Positions 58,701 through 64,000 of a stretch of DNA of 64,000 nt are shown in pieces. A program made the translations under genes and the position numbers. This stretch comes from CSP1-5 sp964558395 (lineage in GTDB: Bacteria > Methylomirabilota > Methylomirabilia > Methylomirabilales > CSP1-5): assembly GCA_964558395.1 (NCBI GenBank), contig CAZLDS010000006.1, positions 1-64,000 on the forward strand, written 5' to 3'. Under the pieces are notes generated by a model. That model saw only the letters and a list, made by a program, of their open reading frames with translations, had not been told where the DNA came from and made no database searches. Every line of letters begins with the position of its first letter. The stretch's first letter is position 1.

Positions 58701-59416
58701 TCCTGGAGACGGCCGTCTTCCTGAAGGAGGAGCAGCGCCTGGATCTCTTTCAATCGGCGGGTCAGACGCTGGTAGCGTTCCGCCTTCTTGGCCTGGCGAT
58801 GGAGGGAGTTGCGTTGCCGCTCGATCTCGGCGAGGACATCCCTGACCCTGAGCAGATTATGCTCCGCAGCTTGGAGCCGCGACAGGGCGGTATTTCGATT
58901 CACCTTGTACGACATGATCCCTGCCGCCTCCTCCAGGAGGGCCCGGCGGTCGGCGGGTTTTGAATTCAACAGGGATCCGACCCTCCCTTGCTCGATCAGC
59001 GCGTAGGGCTCTCGGCCAAGCCCGGTATCGAGGAAGAGGCGGGTGATGTCCTTGAGGCGACAGGGGGTATGATTCAGGAGATACTCGCTCTCGCCAGATC
59101 GGTAGAGGCGGCGGGTAATAGTCACTTCCTCATAGGGGACCGCCAGTTGGCCGTTAACATCCGAGAGGGTGAGGGAGACTTCAGCCATACCCACCCCTTT
59201 CCGATGGGTGTTTCCCGCGAAGATCATGTCTTCCATACGGTCGCCTCGGAGGGCCTTCGCGCTCTGCTCCCCCAACACCCACCGGATGGCGTCGAGGATA
59301 TTGCTCTTGCCGCAGCCGTTGGGGCCCACAACGGCGGTCATCCCTGGTTGGAAGTCGATATGTAACCGATCAATGAAGGACTTAAACCCGAAGAGGGTCA
59401 GATTGCTGAGGTACAT
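55787..59416 (-). CDS. smc: Chromosome segregation ATPase SMC
   Basis: Protein of 1209 residues: N-terminal head with Walker A GPNGCGKSNILDAIRW, long coiled coils (about 170-500 and 680-1010), a hinge (about 510-660, near GKAAGVAACQAIEGPLSSLI), and the C-terminal head with signature LLSGGEKTLGAISLLMAL and Walker B FVVLDEVDAALDDINV. It forms the condensin-like complex with ScpA and ScpB, both encoded at 24 kb. It has its own promoter at 59517-59545 and is followed by ftsY. Confidence 0.97.
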   Translation of the reverse strand: MYLSNLTLFGFKSFIDRLHIDFQPGMTAVVGPNGCGKSNILDAIRWVLGEQSAKALRGDRMEDMIFAGNTHRKGVGMAEVSLTLSDVNGQLAVPYEEVTITRRLYRSGESEYLLNHTPCRLKDITRLFLDTGLGREPYALIEQGRVGSLLNSKPADRRALLEEAAGIMSYKVNRNTALSRLQAAEHNLLRVRDVLAEIERQRNSLHRQAKKAERYQRLTRRLKEIQALLLLQEDGRLQEELHRVTDQARQITEAYEICQLRVSKEETALETGRLQDLDLEKRITAAQELLYTLRSQREREETEVRSRESQLHDLRRRNEEQEQELTVTADRLDRLQQDCDADTKMRDLTGEELAEVSRRLRDANEAVISLEGELRQSEELLQQQKQEILGLTERLVSRRNEVASLMERHRLLEQERETLNRQLTASWTESEAVGTRGRELTDRLQELQFKMKNLDEERDTIAEELTALQGRQETLADRRTALRAELSGLESRLDSLRELEASLAGLNEGQQFLLNGKAAGVAACQAIEGPLSSLIRVEATWEKAVEALLGDLQQGLLTPTAADALSLIHCLEQGGTGWATLLPRKRAWLAGDRKVSSLDEALHAVQASLDPKVAERIVGPAVRLVKAPKDLQPLLHALLEDALIVQDLPTALVLLERIPSPIRVATASGTVLSSRGPIQGGNTTSLSLLSRRRELEEFPQVIARTTEQLQEVDTEWERLQEILADRRQALTVQEHTLKETEAACHEIERSLAEVHTVASRIGTHVTFLTAERARVEQELDELGVALKSAQSDVEIWGREEDTLREEAAGCDRQVSLLRARQQELHGEVAELRIRSTSLQERREALTRSIERLEADRARERIREAEIRQETAEGRSREAKLNQEIAGLHDSLGAISQQETQEAQAVQKLHRERDDLRQSVLAREEALKASRKELTDIQQQQASATTRQATLNTERALLQKRLQEEFPDSDRLPEALDGEDPSQAPEVLAHESEEIRQKIATMGPINMAALEEYEALSERYRFLTDQAEDLKASVTSLRATIAEINRTIKTLFAETLTAVNEQLNRFWQRLFGGGEAELVPTEGGDTEEPGVEIRVRIPGKRTTTLSLLSGGEKTLGAISLLMALWATRPSPFVVLDEVDAALDDINVDRFSSLLRELATTSQFILVTHHPRTIEMADLLYGVTMEEPGVSRMISVRFGQQVEQAATTTAS

Positions 59417-59516
59417 GTATCTCCTCTGAGTTCGAGCCCCGATGTCCAGACGGAAAGTCCTTTAGACATAATAAGTTGGAGGCTGGACTTCGGGCAAACC
59501 TTTACAAATTGTGGGG

Positions 59517-59545
59517 AGGCTACCATAGGGCAAAACCCCTGTCAA
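59517..59545 (-). promoter_or_regulatory. Sigma-70 promoter of smc-ftsY
   Basis: On the minus strand, TTGACA (59545-59540), 17-base spacer ending TGG, TAGCCT (59522-59517). The leader to smc is about 95 bases. Confidence 0.6.
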
Positions 59546-59568
59546 GGGAAATCCGCAAAATAGTGTGG

Positions 59569-60348
59569 TTACGCCCGAGAGGAACTCAAAATGTTGTGGT
59601 TGTCCTCCCAGTAGGCGAGGGCAACCCGGGCTGCGGCCTGTTCGGCGGCACGTCGGCTTTCTCCCTCGGCCCGTCCGAGTATCTCTCCTTTTACCATCAC
59701 TTCTACCTCGAACCGCCGCGCATGAGCGGGGCCCCACTGCTGGACGAGACGGTAACGTGGGGACGCCTTGAGCGCCCCCTGGAGCAGATTTTGAAGTTGA
59801 GATTTTGGATCAAGCGATACGTCAGGGTCGAACAGCGGCGCGAGATGTCGCTCGAGAAACTTCGTCACAGAACCGAGGTCGCGATCGAGAAAAAGAGCGG
59901 CGACGACCGCCTCAAAACTTTCCGCAAGGAGCGCAGGCCGCCCCCGACCGCCCGGCTCCACGCTCTTTCCCAACCGCAGCATGGTGTAGAAGCCCAGTCG
60001 AGTTGCGGCCTCGGCTAACGTCGTGCGATTGACCATGCTGGCGCGCAGGCGAGTGAGTCCGCCGGGGGAAAAATTGGGGTACCTGTGATACATATGCAGG
60101 CTCATGAGGAGGGTGAGGATTGCGTCACCCAAAAAGGCCAATCGTTCAAACGCCTGCTCCTCTCCTCCAGCCGAAGGGTGCGTGAGCGCTGCCCGAAGCA
60201 GGGCCCGGTTGCGGAAGCGATGGCCGAGCTTCTGCTCACTCTCCCTGAGCCACGCATCCTTCTCTGGCACTTTCCTGCGCTGCCGCACGGGCGTTGTGTC
60301 CTCCTGAGGAGCAAAATTCGTTCCATGTGGTCGAATGATGTATCTCAT
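59569..60348 (-). CDS. rnc: Ribonuclease III family protein with altered metal-binding residues
   Basis: Protein of 259 residues: an RNase III domain (about 35-165) and a dsRNA-binding domain (about 183-250, DPKSQLQNLLQGALKASPRY). The signature reads FERLAFLGDAIL where active enzymes have NERLEFLGDS/A: E. coli Glu41 is Ala, while Glu38 and Asp45 remain. The second site reads LLAESFEAVVAALFLD, so Asp114 is Glu and Glu117 remains; the Glu65 position appears to be Pro (NFSPGGL). Activity may be reduced, altered or lost. ATG 60348 adds about 30 residues before the domain; a later GTG is possible. Only RNase III homologue seen here. Confidence 0.88.
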   Translation of the reverse strand: MRYIIRPHGTNFAPQEDTTPVRQRRKVPEKDAWLRESEQKLGHRFRNRALLRAALTHPSAGGEEQAFERLAFLGDAILTLLMSLHMYHRYPNFSPGGLTRLRASMVNRTTLAEAATRLGFYTMLRLGKSVEPGGRGRPALLAESFEAVVAALFLDRDLGSVTKFLERHLAPLFDPDVSLDPKSQLQNLLQGALKASPRYRLVQQWGPAHARRFEVEVMVKGEILGRAEGESRRAAEQAAARVALAYWEDNHNILSSSRA

Positions 60349-60419
60349 AGTATACGACCTCTCGTGCTGGGGACAGGAGACATTTATGTGGGCACACGGC
60401 GCGAGACGACTTGGGGGAC

Positions 60420-60448
60420 TTGACAGAGAAGAAGGGCGCGGGTAGCAT
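60420..60448 (+). promoter_or_regulatory. Sigma-70 promoter of trxA
   Basis: TTGACA (60420-60425), 17-base spacer, TAGCAT (60443-60448), with a leader of about 35 bases to the ATG at 60489, which has GGGGAGG as SD. Confidence 0.6.
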
Positions 60449-60488
60449 GAAATATCCTGAAACCTGAATACCGACGCAAGGGGAGGAC

Positions 60489-60821
60489 ATGGCTGCGGAG
60501 CACATTGTCCAGGTGAGCGATGCCGATTTCGATCAAAAGGTCATCAACGGCCAGGGACTGACCATCGTGGATTTCTGGGCAGAGTGGTGCGCTCCCTGCC
60601 GCGTGATTGCGCCTATCCTGGAAGAGTTGGCCCAGGAATATGCGGGAAAGGTGACGGTCGCCAAGCTCAATGTGGATGAGAATCCTCAGGCGGCGGCCCG
60701 TTTTGGCATTCGGAGTATCCCCACGCTCCTCTTCTTCAAGGGGGGGGAGCGGGTAGATCAGGTGATTGGGGCGGTTCCCCGGGGTGTTATCCAATCCAAG
60801 CTCGGTCCCTACCTCGACTAG
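60489..60821 (+). CDS. trxA: Thioredoxin
   Basis: Protein of 110 residues with the redox site DFWAEWCAPCRVIAP and the cis-Pro in IRSIPTLLFFKGG. The dipeptide between the Cys is Ala-Pro instead of the usual Gly-Pro, seen in a minority of thioredoxins. General disulfide reductase of the cytoplasm. Confidence 0.96.
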   Translation: MAAEHIVQVSDADFDQKVINGQGLTIVDFWAEWCAPCRVIAPILEELAQEYAGKVTVAKLNVDENPQAAARFGIRSIPTLLFFKGGERVDQVIGAVPRGVIQSKLGPYLD

Positions 60822-60926
60822 GACCCCCTTCCTCAGGTGAGTCGCAGACCGGCCTGCCGCGTTCGCGCTTCTCCCTGGTTTCGGTATACACTCCCGTCAC
60901 TCCCCTGAAAGGTCAGACGAGGTTCC

Positions 60927-60955
60927 TTGACCTTCTCGTTTGTTCATGCTAGGTT
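60927..60955 (+). promoter_or_regulatory. Sigma-70 promoter of the trp operon
   Basis: TTGACC (60927-60932), 17-base spacer ending TGC, TAGGTT (60950-60955). The leader of about 20 bases leaves no room for a Trp-codon attenuator. Confidence 0.55.
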
Positions 60956-60981
60956 ATCGTCTCTATTTCTAGAGGTCTTTC

Positions 60982-62487
60982 ATGTATTACCCGTCCCGTG
61001 AAGTGTTTAAAGCGAAGACCCGTCTCGGGAACCTGATCCCTGTCTACCGCGAAGTGCTGGCCGATACCGAGACGGCGGTCTCGGCCTTCTTGAAGATTGG
61101 GGGAGGGGACTACGCCTTTCTGCTGGAAAGCGTTCAGGGAGGGGAGAAATGGGCCCGCTACAGCTTCTTGGGGCGCAATCCTTCATTGGTAATCCGGACC
61201 AAGGGAAGGGAGGCCGAGCTCTTCCGATCGGGCGCACCGCCGGAACGACGCCGAATTACCGATCCCCTGCACGTAGTCAGGGAAGCGCTCAGTGTATATC
61301 GACCGGTGAAAGTAGAGGGCTTGCCGCGCTTTTTTGGCGGCATGGTCGGGTACTTGTCCTATGACGCTGTCCGCTTTTTCGAGACCTTGCCAAACCAGAC
61401 CGAGGACGATCTCGGACTGCCCGACGCCGTGTTTCTGCTCACCGATACGCTGCTCATTTTTGACAACCTGAGCCAGCGGATCCAGGTGGTCTCCAATGCT
61501 TTTGTCCCTGACACGACCGAACGCGCAATGAAGGCCGCCTATGATCTTGCTGTGTCAAAGATCGAGGCCGTCGTCGCCGAGCTGTACAAGCCGTTGGATC
61601 CACCGGGGGTCGCTCCACTCCCCTCCTGCCCGTCCGAGGTGAAGTCAACCTTTTCTCGTGAGGGGTTCTGTCGAGCGGTCCTGGCGTGTAAGGACTATGT
61701 GGCAGCGGGTGATATTATCCAAGCAGTGCTTTCGCAGCGGCTCGAGCTCAAGACGGGCGCCGATCCCTTTAATGTATACCGAGCCCTCAGGATCATTAAC
61801 CCATCCCCGTATATGTTTTTCCTTCGGTTGGGAGATCTCTCGCTGGCTGGGAGTTCTCCGGAGGTCCTGGTACGATTAGAAGAAGGACAGATCGACCTCC
61901 GGCCTATCGCCGGCACCAGGCCCCGGGGCCGAAATGAGATAGAAGACCGCGCGCTCGCAATGGAACTCTTGGATGACCCGAAGGAGCGGGCCGAGCACAT
62001 CATGCTTGTCGATCTCGGTCGGAATGATGTCGGGCGGGTCGCCACGCCGGGGAGTGTAGAAGTGAATGAGCTCATGGTGATCGAGCGTTACTCACACGTG
62101 ATGCACATCGTCTCGAATGTGCGGGGACGACTTCAGGAAGGACGAGACGCCTTTGATCTCCTCCGGGCGACGTTCCCGGCTGGGACCGTCAGTGGGGCGC
62201 CGAAGATCCGGGCGATGGAGATTATCGAAGAGTTGGAACCGGCCAAGCGCGGTCCATATGCGGGAGCGATCGGCTACGTCAGCTTCTCGGGCAATATGGA
62301 CACGTGCATCACCATTCGAACCATTCTGTTCGCCAAGGAGCGGGCCTGGGTGCAGGTGGGAGCGGGGATCGTAGTGGACTCGGACCCCGACCGAGAGTAT
62401 CAGGAAACCCTGAGCAAGGCGGCAGCCATGCTCCGGGCCATCGAAATAACCGCGAGGGGCCTCGAAAAGTTGCCGATTCGCCCATGA
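60982..62487 (+). CDS. trpE: Anthranilate synthase component I
   Basis: Protein of 501 residues. The N-terminal feedback site has LLESVQGGEKWARYSFLGRN. The chorismate domain has GDIIQAVLSQRLE, LRPIAGTRPRG, HIMLVDLGRNDVGRV, GTVSGAPKIRAMEIIEELEP and GAIGYVSFSG. It converts chorismate to anthranilate with TrpG and is inhibited by Trp. AGAGGT lies seven bases before the ATG. Confidence 0.97.
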   Translation: MYYPSREVFKAKTRLGNLIPVYREVLADTETAVSAFLKIGGGDYAFLLESVQGGEKWARYSFLGRNPSLVIRTKGREAELFRSGAPPERRRITDPLHVVREALSVYRPVKVEGLPRFFGGMVGYLSYDAVRFFETLPNQTEDDLGLPDAVFLLTDTLLIFDNLSQRIQVVSNAFVPDTTERAMKAAYDLAVSKIEAVVAELYKPLDPPGVAPLPSCPSEVKSTFSREGFCRAVLACKDYVAAGDIIQAVLSQRLELKTGADPFNVYRALRIINPSPYMFFLRLGDLSLAGSSPEVLVRLEEGQIDLRPIAGTRPRGRNEIEDRALAMELLDDPKERAEHIMLVDLGRNDVGRVATPGSVEVNELMVIERYSHVMHIVSNVRGRLQEGRDAFDLLRATFPAGTVSGAPKIRAMEIIEELEPAKRGPYAGAIGYVSFSGNMDTCITIRTILFAKERAWVQVGAGIVVDSDPDREYQETLSKAAAMLRAIEITARGLEKLPIRP

Positions 62488-62500
62488 CCGGCCGGCAACC

Positions 62501-62526
62501 AATTTCGAAATTCGAATTTCGAAATT
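62501..62526. repeat. 26-bp perfect AT-rich palindrome between trpE and trpG
   Basis: The sequence from 62501 to 62526 equals its own reverse complement; it is built from overlapping AATTTCGAAATT and ATTCGAAT units, and the same unit continues to 62535. Its AT content contrasts sharply with the flanking genes. It does not look like a terminator. Confidence 0.85.
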
Positions 62527-62559
62527 CGAAATTTTGAGTCCCGTGAATGGTGAATTACG

Positions 62560-63123
62560 ATGGTGCTGGTCATCGACAATTACGACTCTTTTACCTACAA
62601 CCTTGTCCAATACCTCGCGGAGCTCGGCGAAGAGGTCCAGGTGGCGCGAAATGACAAGATTACGCTGGGAGAGGTGGAAACCTTGGAACCGGCGCGGATT
62701 GTCATTTCGCCGGGCCCGTGCACACCCAGAGAAGCAGGGATCTCGTGTGATCTGATCTCCCAGTTCGCTGGTGGCATTCCCATTTTGGGGGTCTGTCTGG
62801 GGCACCAGTGTATCGGAGCCGCGTTCGGCGGGAGGATTGTTCGAGCCGGACGGCTCATGCATGGGAAAACGTCACTGATCCAGCATGACGGCCACACCCT
62901 CTTTCGAGATTTGCCGAATCCTTTTGAGGCAACTCGCTATCACAGTCTCTTGGTCGAGCGAGAGAGTTTGCCCGCCTGTCTCGAGGTATCGGCACAGACG
63001 GACGATGGAGAAATCATGGGTCTCCGGCACCGGGACTATGCGGTGGAAGGCGTCCAGTTTCACCCGGAGTCGATTCTGACCGTGGTGGGGAAGGACCTTC
63101 TGAGGAATTTCCTCACACAATAA
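62560..63123 (+). CDS. trpG: Anthranilate synthase component II (glutamine amidotransferase)
   Basis: Protein of 187 residues, class I amidotransferase with DNYDSFTYNLVQYL, the catalytic Cys in LGVCLGHQCIGAAFGG and His-Glu in VQFHPESI. In many bacteria the same protein also serves as PabA. It supplies ammonia to TrpE. Separated from trpE by 72 bases that contain the palindrome. Confidence 0.96.
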   Translation: MVLVIDNYDSFTYNLVQYLAELGEEVQVARNDKITLGEVETLEPARIVISPGPCTPREAGISCDLISQFAGGIPILGVCLGHQCIGAAFGGRIVRAGRLMHGKTSLIQHDGHTLFRDLPNPFEATRYHSLLVERESLPACLEVSAQTDDGEIMGLRHRDYAVEGVQFHPESILTVVGKDLLRNFLTQ

Positions 63124-63179
63124 CACCATCGCTGTCAGTATGCGCAGTGGCTCTTGAGGACAAATGAGGAGGGGAACGG

Positions 63180-64000
63180 GTGATCGTCGAGGCCCTTTCC
63201 AAGGTGGTCGAAGGGCAGGATCTCAGTCGGCAAGAAGCGTCGCGAGTCATGGAAATTCTCATGTCTGGCCAGGCCACCGATGCGCAAATCGGGGCCTTTC
63301 TAACCGCCATGCGGCTGAAAGGCGAAACGGTGGAAGAGCTGTGTGGCTTTGCCACGGTCATGCGGGAGAAGGCAGCCGTCGTTCCCACCCAGCATGCGCT
63401 GATTTCCCGCCCCGGACAAAGCATGCTGGTGGATACGTGCGGGACGGGGGGAGATGCGCAGGGGACCTTTAATATCTCCACGGCAGCCGCGTTTGTGGTG
63501 GCGGGGGCGGGCGTTCCGGTGGCGAAACATGGTAACCGTTCTGCGTCCGGAATGTGCGGCAGCGCAGACGTCATCGAGGCGCTCGGGATTCCTCTCGATC
63601 TCCCCCCTGAGCGGGTGGGCCGGTGCATCGACGAAGTCGGGATCGGTTTTCTCTTCGCGCCCCTCCTTCATCCGGCGATGATGCACGTGGCTCCGGCCCG
63701 TCGCCAGATCCGACTCCGGACACTCTTCAATCTGCTGGGTCCTCTGGTCAACCCTGCGCGCGCTTCGGCCCAGGTGATCGGGGTGTATGATGGGGCCTTG
63801 ACCGAAGTCTTGGCCCGCGCCTTAAACCGGTTGGGATGCCATCGCGCCTTTGTCGTGCATGGCATGGATGGCCTCGATGAGATCTCTACGATCGGCGAGA
63901 CGAAGATCTCGGAGGTTCGCGAGGGAAACGTACGCACCTATTTTGCTCACCCAGAGGATTTCGGCGTGTCCCAAACGACCTTAACTGAGTTGAAGGGGGG
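63180..64000 (+). CDS. trpD: Anthranilate phosphoribosyltransferase, 3' end beyond window
   Basis: The frame opens at GTG 63180, with GAGGAGGGG about six bases upstream, and stays open to the last base. Motifs: SGQATDAQIGAFLTAMRLKG, VDTCGTGGDAQGTFNIST, VAKHGNRSASGMCGSADVIE and LLGPLVNPA. The usual KHGNRAVSSKSGSAD is altered to KHGNRSASGMCGSAD, a mild departure. Transfers phosphoribose to anthranilate, the second Trp-specific step. Confidence 0.94.
   Translation, partial: MIVEALSKVVEGQDLSRQEASRVMEILMSGQATDAQIGAFLTAMRLKGETVEELCGFATVMREKAAVVPTQHALISRPGQSMLVDTCGTGGDAQGTFNISTAAAFVVAGAGVPVAKHGNRSASGMCGSADVIEALGIPLDLPPERVGRCIDEVGIGFLFAPLLHPAMMHVAPARRQIRLRTLFNLLGPLVNPARASAQVIGVYDGALTEVLARALNRLGCHRAFVVHGMDGLDEISTIGETKISEVREGNVRTYFAHPEDFGVSQTTLTELKG

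Overview
The window reads as chromosomal DNA from a GC-rich, Gram-negative bacterium. It encodes an LPS-export set (lptC-lptA-lptB), a DegP-type periplasmic protease and RpoN. It also carries complete blocks of core metabolism in the compact, often start/stop-overlapping operons typical of slow-growing deep-branching lineages. Gene content and order resemble candidate phylum NC10/Methylomirabilota, with Nitrospirota or deltaproteobacteria-like lineages as alternatives. This placement is an inference from gene families and order; no marker gene was compared.

Layout, left half. 1-5.1 kb: 5'-cut SAM hydrolase-family gene, CPBP protease, a TPR/zinc-ribbon membrane protein and a PATAN (DUF4388)/GspG-like fusion. 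5.1-11.2 kb: degP, an RpoS/RpoD-like sigma factor, rmuC, an acyl-CoA ligase and an OB-HD (YhaM-like) nuclease. 11.3-12.7 kb: a small accessory patch with a wHTH-nucleotidyltransferase/HEPN pair behind a perfect palindromic operator, then two tandem Lys-rich micro-ORFs. 12.9-19.8 kb: gcdH, lptC-lptA-lptB-rpoN-hpf-rapZ and a lipoate ligase/octanoyltransferase. 20-25.4 kb: a large TPR protein, pgsA, lysC, a comEA-like gene, scpA and scpB. 25.4-30.9 kb: the aromatic amino-acid cluster pheA-hisC-aroF-tyrA, then hflX.

30.9-35.9 kb is the accessory island. It holds an unknown gene, a tRNA-Thr-like 3' remnant, a promoter-terminator cassette that may be a small RNA, an HD-hydrolase/UDG-like fusion gene between 24-bp direct repeats, the N-terminal stub of a DISARM-type DUF3883 helicase, a frameshifted gamma-glutamylcyclotransferase, a small secreted protein, and wrecked PP2C phosphatase and tyrosine-recombinase genes. 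This is where undescribed biology is most likely.

Layout, right half. 35.9-44.4 kb: a second CDP-alcohol phosphatidyltransferase, der, sdhCAB, sucCD and ndk. 44.5-50.6 kb: yceD-rpmF-plsX-fabH-fabD-fabG-acpP-fabF behind a perfect TTGACA-N17-TATAAT promoter. 50.7-60.3 kb, minus strand: ribD-ribE-ribBA-ribH-nusB, smc-ftsY and an RNase III homologue with altered metal-binding residues. 60.4-64 kb: trxA, then trpE-trpG-trpD (cut by the window end).

Across the window, the promoters I could place by eye share one pattern: TTGACN, a 16-18 (mostly 17) base spacer often ending TGn, and a -10 of the form TAnnnT, commonly TAGCnT. Two TPR genes additionally have sigma-54-like -24/-12 elements, matching the presence of rpoN. 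No intact tRNA, rRNA, CRISPR array, insertion sequence, FMN riboswitch or trp attenuator was seen.
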